The notes beneath the pieces are model-generated. The model saw nothing but the letters and a program-made list of their open reading frames with translations. It was not told the DNA's origin and did no database searches. DNA of 64,000 nucleotides from Brasenia schreberi (lineage: Eukaryota > Streptophyta > Magnoliopsida > Nymphaeales > Cabombaceae): assembly GCA_036023115.1 (NCBI GenBank), contig JAYKKT010000089.1:21571001-21635000 (forward strand), written 5' to 3'. The translations under genes were made by a program, and so were the position numbers. Shown piece by piece: positions 24,952 to 37,444 of this stretch (its first letter is position 1; the number at the start of each line of letters is the position of its first letter).

Positions 24952-25593
24952 GGCCAAAAAGCTCAAAAAGAGTAGTTTTCCGCCTTCCATGCCTTAAACC
25001 ACAAGATGCTTCAAAAGGGACAGTGGTATCTCTTCCACATCCCTGGCTTATCCCAAGTAAAACATGGTTCATTTCGAGGAATCCTAAAGTAAAAATAGGA
25101 TTTACTTACTTGAATTTCATTTTGTTTGAGAATTCGACGTTTCGAGTAAGACGTAGGAATTTGAAATAAAGCTTGTTTTCTTATAAAACCTCCGCTAGAT
25201 TAGCGAGTGTCAAGACTCAAGCAAAGGCAAACACGAAGAGCTCGAGATCTTTTTGATTGAGACTCAAGACAGTTGTCCCTTTTGTAAATAGATTTTGTAA
25301 ATAGATTTTGAAAAATCAAACATCGACCAGCATAGGATCTGCTCACTTGGAGCAGCAGGCCTTGTAAGTCTCAAGAGTTCGACCATATATGGTCTCTGGG
25401 AGGTCGCCACTCTTGGCAACCCACCCATGTCATGCATTTGCATACCCACGCATGGACATTTGCATAACATGATCCCATTTTAGGACCAGAAACCGTTTGT
25501 ATATCCCTTTGGCGTGATATCTCCTCCTACCAGGGTTTTAAAAGTGAGATTTTGCTAAAGATTGGGACGATCCCATATTTTCATGGATAGATT
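24952..25593 (+). other. Element D 3' untranslated region, second part
   Basis: It continues the 3' UTR from the GCTC/GAGC hairpin to a point about 100 bases before where the polypurine tract should be. It is cut at 25593 by the 5' LTR of element F. The last five bases, AGATT (25589-25593), are the expected left target duplication of F. Its partner would lie beyond the window. Confidence 0.75.
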
Positions 25594-28500
25594 TGTAAAC
25601 ACCCCAAAATCCCACGAACTTCTCAAATAAACCTGGTTTTTGTAAAAGCAGCCCCAAAGGGCTATTTTGAGTCTGGAAATCCAGGAGCCTTCTAGACAAA
25701 CCCTGTACATATGTTTAAACTGTATATGCTTTAAAATATGTATAACATGTTTTTAAAACCTTTTAAAACATGTTTTAAAACCCCATGAAGTGGCTTGGCC
25801 TAATGAAAGCAGGACTAGAAGAGCCAAAGAGAGCCCGGAACCGGAGCACATGTCGAGCCCGGCACAACAACTCTCATGTTGGATCCGCCCCTAGGATCTC
25901 GAGCATCCAAGTCCTTGTTATCAGCAAAAATCATGTGAAATCATCTCTGGAAGGTGAAAACAGAAGCGGACGACCATGTTAGCGAAGACCCAACGCAGAC
26001 GGAGTACTGATGCTGTCAGACCCCGCACAAACCGTTCATTTCGAACATACCCTGAAGGAGTCAGAATTCAGTTTGGATTGGATCTGGACCATATATATCC
26101 AGATCCCAATCCAAACGTATGTGTGGATTTGGATTTGGATCCAGAGATCCAATCCAATATCCACATCCATGGCCCACATCACCTTCTCATAAATGGAGAT
26201 GGGGCCCACTTGAAATTCATGTGGGATTATGGGCATGAGAGAGAATGGAGAGGATAAGCATCAGGGAAATGTATTAAGCTTGACTTGTGTGTCAAGTTTT
26301 GGGTTAATCATGTGGGTTAGCCTAATTAATGAGGGTTTAAGCTTGTATGAGCCTACACCTAACCTAGGGCTGCACCAACATGATGCAACTAGGTCTATGG
26401 GTTATTCAAAGGGACCTTCCTAACCCAATCCTAAGCCATAACCCCTAATCCTAGCCATTTACCCTAATCCCGACCTAATCCTAGCCTAATCACCTAACCC
26501 ACTTCCCTAATCTTGGCCTAATCCCAACCTAATCACCTAACCCACCTCCCTAATCCTTCCCTAAACCTAGCCTAATTCCCTTAATCCTAACCTAATCCTA
26601 GCGTAAACACCTAACCTGCCTCACTAAACCTCACCCCAAAACCAACCCACCTAGCTAAGCCCTAAACCACTAAACCACCCCACCTAAACCCTAGCACACC
26701 ATATCCCTAAAAACACCTAAAACAAAATATCTGGCCCACCCTCAAAAACAGCCCACCTTATCACCACACCACCACCACCTAACCACCAAACCGCCCTCTC
26801 AAAACCAGCCCCAACCAACCCTTTGAAACCTATAAACCCCCCCCCTAGTGGGCGGGTTTTTCATGATCTTTTTCAGCCAGCACTTAGGCCAGCCGAGCCG
26901 TCTCTCACCTTGCTCTCTTCTCTCACCTGCTCCACCACTACCCCCGGCCTGCTCCACCCCACGCCACCACTACCTCCCGGCCTGCTCCACTCCACGTTGC
27001 CACTGACCACCTGGCCAGCTCCATCCACCTTCCACCCAGCTGCCCTCCTTCCACACACCGACCTCCCTCTCCTATCCGGTTAGTACCTCATCCCAACTTC
27101 ACCCTATCTTCTCTCCCCCTCCACTCTCAGCCACCCATACCACCACAACACTACACCACCACAACCTTCCTGCCACCCTTCCCCATTCGGCCAGACACAA
27201 CCCATTACACCACCCGCTTCCCTACTTTGCCCTTAGTGACACCCTAGCCACTTTACCTTGCTCCCTAGGACCTGCCCTTCCTCTCCTTAGTCACACCTTA
27301 GCTCCACCTTCCATAGCACCCTACCTCCCTATTCGTGACATCCCCTAACTACCCCAACCGGCCACCACTTAAACCGCCACCAGTCGACCAGCCACCAGTC
27401 GACCAGCCATAGCCGACTACATCCAAGCCACCCGGCCAGTCACACCCTCTTCCTTAAACCATCCTCCTTAGTCACCCCTTAGCTCTACCTTCCATAGAAC
27501 CAGCCCTATACCTTAGTGACCCTCCCTAACCACTTCAGCCTGAGACACCACGACAGCACCCTACTAGCAGCCGACAAGCTCCAAGGCGCCACACTCACGC
27601 TCCCTCGTCATCCGGCCAGCACACCCCTTTGTCGTGCCATTCCGAGGAGCTCCCTCTTGCAGCCCAAGGCGACGCCCAAGCCCAAGCTCAAGCAAGTCAC
27701 CTCCGGACCAGCTATAAGTAAGTGCCTAACTCGGTCCTCATTTGTAGACTTGCTTAAGTTAAATTAAATTTCATACGAGGTTGTAATAACGGAGCATTGC
27801 CTCCCCCCGCTTGTAATAACGTGGCTTGGCACACCCACACACACGTGCACTTGAGCCTACCTCGCTCTTAGTTGTGCACGATTTTGAACACACACGGGCC
27901 TAATCAGCCCTTAAGATATAAATTTATTTATATATTTTAAGATGCGTGGGGTTTTGCTTAAGTTGTGTGTGTTGTCTTTCAATTCTCGCACCCATCCACA
28001 TTGAGCTTTCGCTCTTATTTGCAAGACCCAACGGCCGTGTTATATTTCCCTTGGGTTTAATTTCATGTCGTGTGTGTTGTCTTTCAATTCTCGCACTCAC
28101 ACACATTGAGCTTTCGCTCTTACTCCCAAGATCTTAGTTAAGGCCATATTGCAATTTATATTTGGGTTTAATTTCATGTTGTGTGCGTAGTACTTCAATT
28201 CTCGCACTCACACACATTGAGCTTTCGCTCTTACTCCCAAGACCTTTGTTAAGGCCATATTGCAATTTATATTTGGGTTTTAGTTAAGTCATGTGAGTTA
28301 TCTTTCAATATATACACGACACTCACGCAACACGTTGGCGACCTTCGGGCCCATATATATTATAAGTATTTCCCTTTCGGCTATGTCTTTAAGATTTGGG
28401 TTTTAAGGTTCAGCAGTGTGCATAGTCTTTACATATATACACGGCACACACTTGCACTATTGAGCCTTTCTGCTCTTAAGATATAGCCATATTTCCCTTT

Positions 28501-29079
28501 TGCAATTTCCCTTCCGCAATTTCCCTTCGGCAATTTACATTACAAGTCATTTCCCTTCAGCATTGTCTTTTAAAATTCGGGTTTCCCCTTTGGAGTTGCA
28601 TGAGTTTGCATTGCATATACGTCATACCACGAGTTAGGATGCATATTGCATCAAAAGCAAACCCCATACTCCCACTCAAAGTCGCCACACTTAGGTTACG
28701 TGTTCATAACACACACCTAGTTGGCCGAAAAAGGGATAAAAAGAAAGACATAGGCCCGTGTAAATCCACCTGAAATAAAATCTGAAAATCATACAAAAAC
28801 AACCCGAATCAAACACCTCAAACACGTTTTTGTAGGTTCTTATATTCCAAAAACTCGATTTTTAAGCGTACAGACTGACCCTTGTGCATCGGTGCAAGAA
28901 GGTCTGCGACGAAAAGAGCTTGCTTGCTCACAGTCGCCACGTTAGGAGTGAGATTTAAATTTCTCTTCGCTAGCTTAAGTAAGCTAGCTGGCATGCCCTT
29001 TTGCTTAATTAGAACTTAGACACACGAAAAGGTTCGCTTCAGGCCTAAGAACCAGGAGCGGGAATTTTCTCCATCTACA
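25594..29079 (+). mobile_element. Element F 5' LTR (3486 bp)
   Basis: It runs from TGTAAACACCCC to CCATCTACA and is followed by the primer binding site. It is the most diverged of the H-type LTRs. Subfeatures: telomere-like repeats about 26410-26720, TATAAA at 26831-26836, donor-like sites GTTAGT (27079-27084) and GTAAGT (27718-27723), repeat block about 27974-28330, and the two-stem structure 28871-28906 (outer CAGAC/GTCTG, inner CTTGTGC/GTGCAAG). It inserted into the 3' UTR of element D. Confidence 0.9.
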
Positions 29080-29085
29080 GTTATT

Positions 29086-29103
29086 TGGCATGCCCGGTGG
29101 GAC
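29086..29103 (+). other. Element F primer binding site
   Basis: TGGCATGCCCGGTGGGAC begins six bases after the LTR end. It starts with TGG, the complement of a tRNA CCA end. E and H have TGGCACGCCCGGTGGGAC here, so F differs by one C-to-T change. I could not assign the tRNA with confidence. Confidence 0.75.
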
Positions 29104-29223
29104 GTGAGTCTTTTAAAATCGAGTCACTCTAGGAACCTTGCGAAAATATTTTCAAAAGGTGTTGTTTTTAACTCTTTTCTTTACTTGTACTTCATATGTA
29201 GGAATTTTGAAAAGCTTGAAAGC

Positions 29224-32094
29224 ATGTCAAAATCCAACCCAAGTGAAGTGTCGAGCCAAGGGTCATGCGCATCAAGTTAACACTCTAGGAGGATTTTGAA
29301 AAATAAGATCAAACTAGATGAGATAGAAGACTTGAGAAGGGAATTCGAGGCCAAAATCGATGCTCTCAGCCAAGAGACTGAAGTAGGTGATTCATGTTCA
29401 TCGAATGGTGAACAAAGGGCCAAGAAAAAAACTAAAAAACCTCGCAAGCACAAAGAGGCCTCCGTAATGGAAGGCAACCAATACCACGAGTCCTTCACAT
29501 AAAAGGGCCGTAAAGCCCTACAGTAGCTGCTGAAAGGGCAAAATAAAGAGAAAAGGAGTTACGCCCTGTCTGATTTCCTTCCCATGGATTACAAAACAGA
29601 CAGTGACGACGAAATACTGAACTTCCATCGGTATGATGGCATGGGAGACCCTAGGTCTCACGTACAACTTTTCTCGCGTCGAGCCCATAAGAAGAAAAAG
29701 GACTCGATGAAATGGGTGTATTGGTTCCCTTTATCCCTTAAAGGCACAGCTACCAAATGGCTAGCTTCCTACGATTTAAGCCAGTTCACTACTTTTGAAG
29801 AGTTAGCGAACTGCTTCATGCAAAGATTTGCACATAACGTAGAAGTCACGCCAACTTTAAACACTTTAAGGGATACGAAGCAAGGCATGAACGAAGACGT
29901 ACATGCCTTCATTATTCGATGGAGGTCCCTTTTGGGCCAAGTACGAGAGCCCATATCCGAAGGATGCGCAGTCATGCTCATCCTGGATAATTTTAAAAGC
30001 GAGCTAAAGACCCTTCTCTCGCTCCATGAGATCTCAACTTTCTATAAGTTGACCAAAAAAGCATCCCTTTTCGAAACAAACTTGAAAAAGGGAATATATG
30101 ATCATTTATGGAAAGGAAGTGCCATTTCCAAAACCTGCTTGGAGAAGCCCATCACTTATGGGCTACCCACGATGGACAAAGGGGCAAAACCCCATAAAAT
30201 CGCCAATATCCGGGTGGATCCAGGTGTGGCGGGCACTTCCAAAAATTTTGAAAAACTAGAAAACAAAAGGGAGAGAAACTTCCAAAAACCGATTGAAAAA
30301 CGGGAGTACACACCGCTGGGGCAACCTGTGTCAGAGGTCCTAGACCTCCTGCTTGCCCAAGGCATGATTGAACTTCCCAAAATCCCCGAGGGAGTCACTT
30401 CCAAAGGGGGATATTTAAATCATTTTTGCAAGTATAATCGGTTCAAAGGCCATGATACAAAACGTTGTTTCTCCCTTTTAAACAAAATCGAGAACTTGAT
30501 AGTGGAGGGCCAGCTCCAGGTCACTGTGGAACCTGAGCCAACTCAAGCTATCTTCAAAGAACCCTTTCCCAAGCACGCCAATAGTAGTGGGAAAGGAAAG
30601 GAGGTATGTACCCTCACCTTTTCAAAAAATCTAGTGTAATCGTCAGAGTCTGGTCGACCCACTTGTGCGTCTACTCTTGTACTTTACAAGAAGCCCGCCC
30701 AAGTTGTCATCCGGGGACCACCAAGAGCTGAATCCCTGGCTAAACTAGTTTTAAAACTTCAAGGTGCTCCTCAACTCGTAATTAGAGCCAGTTTTAGTAC
30801 GAACCCTAGGTTGGTCGTGGGGGAAGTGACTAGATTTGGGAGGATCTATCAACCCCCACACCTACAAAGTGCTAAAAAGGTGGTCAGTGTGCCTGGCCCC
30901 TCAAAAGCAAGTATTCCTAGAGTTTTGCCAAAAGCAGACAATGGAAAAGTCGTCCTAAACCCTTATGATTTCGAAAACCATCTTTCAAAGATTCCTATCC
31001 ACATGTCCATCCTAGAGCTTATACAAACTTCGCCTAGGCATAGACTCGTGCTAAAGAAAATTCTAGAAAGAGCTAAGGTTAGTTCGAACATAAGTCCAGA
31101 ATCCCTGTCTGACCAAGTGGCATTAATAGGAGCAAAATCGCCCATCACTTTCTCGGAAGATGATGTAGATAGACCCTACGAGTCCCACAACCAGGCCCTG
31201 CATATCGAGGTGGTTCTGAATAACCACTCTTTGGACAGGTGCCTAGTCGATGGGGGAGGAGGGCTCAACATCCTTCCACTTCATGTGGCATATCAAATCG
31301 GAGTCACCTTGACTTCTGTAAACCCAAGCCCCATCGTTATCACTAGATATGATGGGAATGCGTCTAGACCTTTAGGATCGATGGAACTCCCAATGGAAAC
31401 GGGAGGGATCACACACATGGGGGTATTCCATGTCTTGGACATCCACCCCCATTATAACCTGTTGCTGGGAAGGCCCTGGATACACAGCTTGTGCGTTGTG
31501 CCATCCACCTTCCATAGGTGTGTCAAGATCCCTTTCAGAGACCAAGTCGTGGTGATCCTAGGTGAGAGTCACCCTCAGCTTCAGGGGATCATAAACTCCC
31601 CTTGTTTGTCGAGTTCCCAGGCCCATGAGGCTAACCTGGGGTAGACCATGATTGAGTCGCCAAGGCTCGTGTTAAACAAACCTAGGAAGGTTGTGTACAT
31701 GAAGGGGCCACCCAAAGTAAGCACTCTCCCAATTCTAACCCTTTTAGGAAGACCTAAGCATCCCTTATTTCCAAAACCCCTGGACAAAAAGCCATACGAG
31801 CACAATATGGACGACAGCAAGTTCCAGGACCACGATTTTTATCATAATTTTTCAAAAAATAAAAAATCATGGAACATGCTGTTGAATATGGGCTACACGC
31901 CCTATAAAAGTCTAGGGGCACAAAACCAGGGTCTCCTAGAGCCCATCCTTCCTAGGGCCAACCCAAGCCGATACGGGATCGGCTATACTCCCAAAATACC
32001 GCTAGAGCCACCCCTTGTGACCACCTGGGTCAAGGGTGCCCTAGAGCCTACCCTAGAAGAGACCTACGATTTAGACCTCTTATTCCGAGTCTAA
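29224..32094 (+). pseudogene. Element F gag-protease ORF with five stops and no frameshift
   Basis: It starts MSKSNPSEVSSQG and aligns over its full length with the intact ORF of E: the gag core, a CHHC zinc knuckle and the retropepsin DGGGGLNILP. The frame never shifts, but five stops interrupt it: TAA 29278-29280, TAA 29500-29502, TAG 29524-29526, TAA 30637-30639 and TAG 31642-31644. Four of the five replace glutamine codons, which fits C-to-T decay, while the first does not. An acceptor-like AG at 29200-29201 after a pyrimidine-rich run lies just before the ATG. Confidence 0.9.
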
Positions 32095-32119
32095 CCCGTA
32101 GTGTTTTCCCTTTGTAGGT

Positions 32120-33315
32120 ATGATGGAAGATCCCTTTCATAAAAATACAAAAACATTTGGAAAACTTAAAATCAAAAAAATCGAAGAAGGGGAAAAACCA
32201 AAAACAACGGAAAATCAAAAACTCGAAAATAGAGTGGTTTGTATAGTTCCTAAGGTTCTTGTTTTACAAATACCCAAAAGAATCAAAAATTTACAAAATA
32301 CCAAAAAGATTTTGTATATAGCTGCTCCTGGTAGGACTTTGGAAAAAGATTTCGAAAGGAACGTCGTCTGCATAGCCAAACCAAAAATTTCGAAATCAAT
32401 TGAAAATCCAAGTACAAAACCAGGTCTTCTGAAAACTCACGCATCAAATTCCCTCGGGTCTATAACCCACGAGAGTCCAGAAGTGGGTCCCCTTGAGGAA
32501 GATCCCACTTCCGAGCTCCCAGAATTTCAAAAAATTCTCGATTTTGAAAGACCTTCCAATTCAGTAGGAGGAGATTTCATAGAGGTAAACCTAGGGAGTG
32601 ATTCCAATCCCAAAACCATCAAGATAGGTGCATGTTTGCATGAACATGAAAGATCAGCATTCATTGCATTTCTACAAACCTATTTAGATGTGTTTGCATG
32701 GACGTATGAAGACATGCTGGGCATAGACCCCAGCATTGTCGAACATCGTCTTCCCTTAGATGCAGATGTAAAACCCATAAAGCAGAAGCTTAGGATAATA
32801 CACCCGAATGTACACATGCAAGTCAAAGAGGGTTTAGAAGATCTGTTAAAAGCCGGATTTATAAAACCCATTGCATATTCTGATTGGTTGTCAAACATCG
32901 TTGTAGTTCGAAAAACCAATGGGAAAATTCGAATATGCATCAATTTCAGAAACCTGAATAAAGCCACTCCAAAGGATAATTATCCTTTACCAAACATAGA
33001 TTTGATAGTCGATAGTACTGCAAATCATGAAATGTTTTCGTTCATGGATGGCTATTCAAGCTATAATCAAATCAAACTAAGTCCACGAGATCAGGGTAAG
33101 ACCGCATTCACAACCCCGTGGGGCACGTACTGCTATACAGTCATGCCCTTTGGTTTGAAAAATGCCGGCGTGACATACCAGAGAGCCATGACCACGATCT
33201 TCCATGATCAAATTCATGAGCTCGTAGAAGTGTATGTAGATGATCTCTTGGCAAAATCCAAAACCCGATGCACTCAAATCGAATGTTTGCAAAAGATTTT
33301 TGAAAGGCTTAGACT
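32120..33315 (+). pseudogene. Element F pol, first part (N-terminal linker to late RT)
   Basis: It starts MMEDPFHKNTKTF, three bases after a TTTGTAG acceptor-like site (AG at 32116-32117) and 25 bases after the gag-protease stop, in a different frame. It codes for a lysine-rich linker and then RT through YVDDLLAKS, and is cut after the ERLRL motif at 33315 by solo LTR G. This is the only copy in the window whose pol ATG directly after the acceptor is still in an open frame. E and H have small indels there that close it. The rest continues at 50965. Confidence 0.9.
33311..33315. repeat. Target site duplication AGACT, left of solo LTR G
   Basis: AGACT precedes TGTAAACACC at 33316, and the partner is at 50960-50964. 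Between the two copies lie 17.6 kb made of G and the element H nested in it. Confidence 0.95.
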
Positions 33316-35520
33316 TGTAAACACCCCGAAATCCCACGAATTTCTCAAAATCCATCTGGTTTTATACAAAGCAGCCCCAAAGGGCCATTTTTGAGTCTGG
33401 AAACCCAAGAGCCTTCCAGACAACCCTGTATATATGTTTTAAACTACATCTTTCAAAAAACATATGATATGGCTTTTGAAAACCCTTTTTAAAACATGTT
33501 TTTGAAACCCCGAAGTGGCTTGGCCCGATCAAGACAGGACCAGGAGAGCTAAGAAGAGCCCGGAACCGGAGCACACGTCAAGCCCGGCGCAGCAACTCTT
33601 GTATCTGATTCACACCCCAGGATCTCGAACGTCCAAGACCCTGTTCTTACCAAAATAGCATTTGAAGTCATCTCCGGAAGGCAGAAACGGAGGCGGACGA
33701 CCATGTTGGCGAAGACCCAACGCAGACGGAGTACTGATGCTGTCAGGCCCCGCACGAATCATCCGTTTCGAACCCAGCTCGAAGGAGTCAGAGTTCAGTT
33801 TGGATTGGATCTGGACCATATATATCCAGATTCCAATCCAAACCCATATGTGGACTTGGATTTGGATTTGGATCCAGAGATCCAATCTAATATCCATATC
33901 CATGGCCCACATCACCTTCCCATAAATGGAGGTGGGGGCCCACTTGAAATTCACGTGGGATATTGGGCATGAGAGAGAGTGGGGGGTGAAAAATATCAAG
34001 AGTGTTGTATTAAGCTTGACTTGTGTGTCAAGTTTGGGTTATCATGTGGGTTAGCCTAATCGAGTGGGTTTAAGCTTGTAATTAGCTAAAACCTAACCTA
34101 GGGCTGCACCAACATGGGGTGATCAAGGTCTATGGGCCATGCTAAGGGAGCTCCCTCATCTAAACCTAACCCAAAATGCCTAATCCTAGCCTAAACCCCT
34201 AATCCACCCCTAATCTGAACCTAATCACCTAACCCACTTCCCTAATCCCGGCCTAATCCCAACCTAATCACCTAACCCACTTCCCTAATCCTTCCCTAAA
34301 CCTAGATTAATTTCCCTAATCCTAGCCTAAACCTAGCCTAACCACCTAACCTAGCTCACTAAACCTCACTCTAAAACCCAACCACCTAACCTAACCCTAA
34401 ACCCCTAAACCACCCTTAGCCCACGATTTACCCAAACCCCTAGTTTTAAAATATCTGGCCCAACCTTTTCCAGCCCACCTTATCTACATACCACCCTACC
34501 TAAACCACCTAACCACTACCCTTAGCCCAGCCCCAACCGACCTACCCATTCCCTATTTAAACCCCTCCCCTTTGGGGGCGGGTTTTGCAAGTGGAAACCC
34601 TCACCTCACCCAGCCGGGCCCTCTCCTTCTCCCATTTCCTCACCTAGCCGGGACCACTCTCCATCACCTCCGCCTGCTCCACCTGCTCCACCAGCCCCAC
34701 CTGCACCGCCACCTTCCCTCTTCCATCCATCACCACCTCACCCAGCCGGACTCCACCACCTTCATCCAACCGAACCAGCCGAGCTCCCATCAACACCCGG
34801 CTTCTCTCTTCATCCACCCGCCACTTCTCCCCATCCGGTAAGCCTTCTCTAACCCTACCTAAACCCTTCTCTACTACCTCTCCACTCCTAGCCACCCACC
34901 CTATCATCATCTCAGCCTTTGCCACCACCCTTTTCACCTAGCCGAACCTAGTATAACCTAAACTATCGGCCACTACCTAACCATCCTATCCCATTCGGCC
35001 TTCCCCTAGTTGTCCCATTCGGCCTTCCCATAAATTCACCTTTTAGGTCCAGTTTCCCTAAACTCTCAACTCCCCTAGTGACCCTAAGAACTCATTTGTT
35101 CAGCCCCTTTAAACCCCCTACTTTGAGGCGCCATCTACTTGCCAGCGGCCACCTTCGAGGCGCCTATCCCGCGCCCCACTTGCAGCCGGCCAGCACCCTT
35201 GATCACCTACCTTCGCGGAGCTCCCGTTTGCAGCCCAAGGCCAAGTCCACGCCCAAGCAAGACCTCTACGGACCAGCTACTCGTAAGTGTCTAAACTCGG
35301 TCTTTAGTTGTACACTTGCTTGAGATTCAATTTGATACGGGGTTGTAATAACGGAGCATAGTCTCCCCCCGCTTGTAATAACGTGGCTTGGCAAAACCAC
35401 ACACGTGCACTCTCTTAGTCGTGCACGATTTTGAACACACACGGGCCTAATCAGCCCCTAATATATAAGTGTACATATATACTTTCATTTTCGAAGGGTT
35501 TTATTTAAGTTGGGTGTGTT

Positions 35521-36030
35521 GTCTTTCAATTCAAACAATCACACACATTGAGCTTTCGCTCTTAGTTGAAAGACCCAAGTAAGGGACGACCTATACTATT
35601 TGGGTTTCATTTCATGTCGTGTGAGTAAGTCTTTCAATTCAAGCACTCTCACACACATTGAGCTTTCGCTCTTATTTGAAAGACCCAAGTAAGGGCCGAC
35701 CTATACTATTTGGGTTTCATTTCATGTTGTGTGAGTAAGTCTTTCAATTCAAGCACTTTCACACACATTGAGCTTTCGCTCTTACTCCCAAGACCTTAGT
35801 AAAGGCCTTATTGCAGTTATATTTGGGTTTCATTTATGTCGTGTGCGTAGTACTTCAATTCAAGCACTTTCACACACATTGAGCCTTCGCTCTTACTCCC
35901 AAGACCTTAGTCAAGGCCATACTGCAATTTATATTTGGGTTTAATTTCATGTCGTGTGTGTAAGTCTTTCAATTCAAGCACGCACCCACATTGAGCCTTC
36001 GCTCTTATTTGCAAGACCCGAGTAAGGGCT
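35521..36030 (+). repeat. Tandem repeat block of LTR G, five units of 108-114 bp
   Basis: Units starting with (G)TCTTTCAATTCAAGCAC-like sequence begin at 35521, 35629, 35739, 35850 and 35964. Each contains CACACACATTGAGC and ends with a TTTGGGTTTCATTT-like segment. H has four units and E five, so the number varies between copies. Confidence 0.85.
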
Positions 36031-36056
36031 CATATACATAAGATATATACATATCC

Positions 36057-36133
36057 CCCTTCGGTTATTTCCCTTCGGTTATTTCCCTTCGGTTATTTCC
36101 CTTCGGTTATTTCCCTTCTGTTATTTCCCTTCA
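36057..36133 (+). repeat. 14-bp microrepeat (TTATTTCCCTTCGG)n in LTR G
   Basis: About six units, the last ones changed. Other LTRs hold two to four units at the same place (for example 39227-39285 and 50338-50404), so this is a length-variable site. Confidence 0.85.
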
Positions 36134-36604
36134 GTATTGTCTTTATATTTCGGGTTTTCCCTTTGGAGTAGCGTGAGTTTGCATTGCATCTACGCCATAC
36201 CACGAGGTAGGACGCATATTGCATCAAAGCAAGCCCCGCTCGAATTCGCCCATGTAGTGGAGTGTTCATAACACACAAACTAGGTGGCCCGAAAAGGGAT
36301 AAAAGAAAAGACTTAGGCACGTGCAAATCCACGTGATCTAAAACATGCAATCGCATCTTAAAGACCCAAAATAGACACCTTGAACCGCTTCGTAGACTTT
36401 CTCTCCAAAACTCGATTTTTGCAAAGCGTACAAACTGACCCTTGCGCATCGGTGCAAGAAGGTCTGCGACGACAAGAGCTTACTTGCTCACAGTCGCCAC
36501 GTTTAGAGGTCAGTGTTAAAAATATCTTCGCTAGCTTAAGCAAGCTAGCTGGCACGCCCTATTTGTACACATAGGCCTTAGACACACGAGAAGATCCACT
36601 CCAA

Positions 36605-36609
36605 GCCCC
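36605..36609. repeat. Target site duplication GCCCC, left of element H
   Basis: GCCCC precedes the H 5' LTR start at 36610. The partner is at 50917-50921, followed by the missing end of LTR G. Confidence 0.95.
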
Positions 36610-37088
36610 TGTAAACACCCCGAAATCCCACGAATTTCTCAAAATCCATCTGGTTTTATACAAGCAGCCCCAAAGGGCCATTTTGAGTTTGGAAACCCAG
36701 GAGCCTTCCAAACAACCCTGTACATATGTTTTAAACTATATCTTTCAAAAAACATACGATATGGCTTTTGAAAACCCTTTTAAAACATGTTTTGAAACCC
36801 CGAAGTGGCTTGGCCCGATCAAGACAGGACCAGGAGAGCCAAGAAGAGCCCGGAACCGGAGCACCTGTCGAGCCCGGTGCAGCAACTCTTGTATCTGATT
36901 CACACCCCAGGATCTCGAACGTCCAAGACCCTGTTCTTATCAAAATAGCATTTGAAGTCATCTCCGGAAGGCAGAAACGAAGGCGGACGACTATGTTGGC
37001 GAAGACCCAACGCAGACGGAGTACTGATGCTGTCAGGCCCCGCACGAATCGTCCGTTTTGAACCCAGCTCGAAGGAGTCAGAGTTCAG

Positions 37089-37132
37089 TTTGGATTGGAT
37101 CTGGACCATATATATCCAGATCCCAATCCAAA
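37089..37132 (+). repeat. Inverted repeat in U3 (17/18-base arms)
   Basis: TTTGGATTGGATCTGGA (37089-37105) is complementary to TCCAGATCCCAATCCAAA (37115-37132) apart from one extra C, around an A/T-rich loop. A second pair built on GGATTTGGATC/GATCCAATCC follows within 60 bases. All H-type LTRs in the window carry the cluster. Confidence 0.75.
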
Positions 37133-37444
37133 CCCATATGTAGACTTGGATTTGGATTTGGATCCAGAGATCCAATCCAATATCCATATCCATGGCCCAC
37201 ATCACCTTCTCATAAATGGAGGTGGGGCCCACTTGAGTTTCACGTGGGATATTGGGCATGAGAGAGAGTGGGGGTGAAAAATATCAAGAGTGTTGTATTA
37301 AGCTTGACTTGTGTGTCAAGTTTGGGTTAATCATGTGGGTTAGCCTAATTGAGTGGGTTTAAGCTTGTAATTAGCTAAAACCTAACCTAGGGCTGCACCA
37401 ACATGGGGTGATCAAGGTCTATGGGCCATGCTAAGGGAGCTCCT

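Larger units (their letters stand above)
33316..36609 (+). mobile_element. Solo LTR G, main part (split by element H)
   Basis: An H-type LTR from TGTAAACACCCC to ...CCAAGCCCC, where element H interrupts it 38 bases before its end. The missing end follows H at 50922-50959, giving an LTR of about 3332 bases in all. Flanking AGACT duplications and rejoining RT codons of F show it is solo. Subfeatures: TATA-like 34553-34561, donor-like GTAAGC 34838-34843 and GTAAGT 35283-35288, five repeat units from 35521 to about 36030 (period 108-114), 14-bp microrepeats 36057-36133, and the two-stem structure near 36431-36466 with its outer stem weakened (CAAAC). Confidence 0.95.

Noticed and set aside
29080..29223. 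Assignment of the elements to Ogre because of possible splicing
   Set aside because: Ogre carries an extra ORF before gag. Here gag begins within about 150 bases of the primer site and there is no room for it. I keep only Tat lineage.
36900..37259. An open frame of about 119 codons on the minus strand, recurring in almost every LTR copy
   Set aside because: It lies in U3 before the promoter, is built from repeated GGAT/ATCC hairpin units giving low-complexity I, Q, W and D runs, and its start and end vary among copies. Its recurrence follows from the LTR being repeated.
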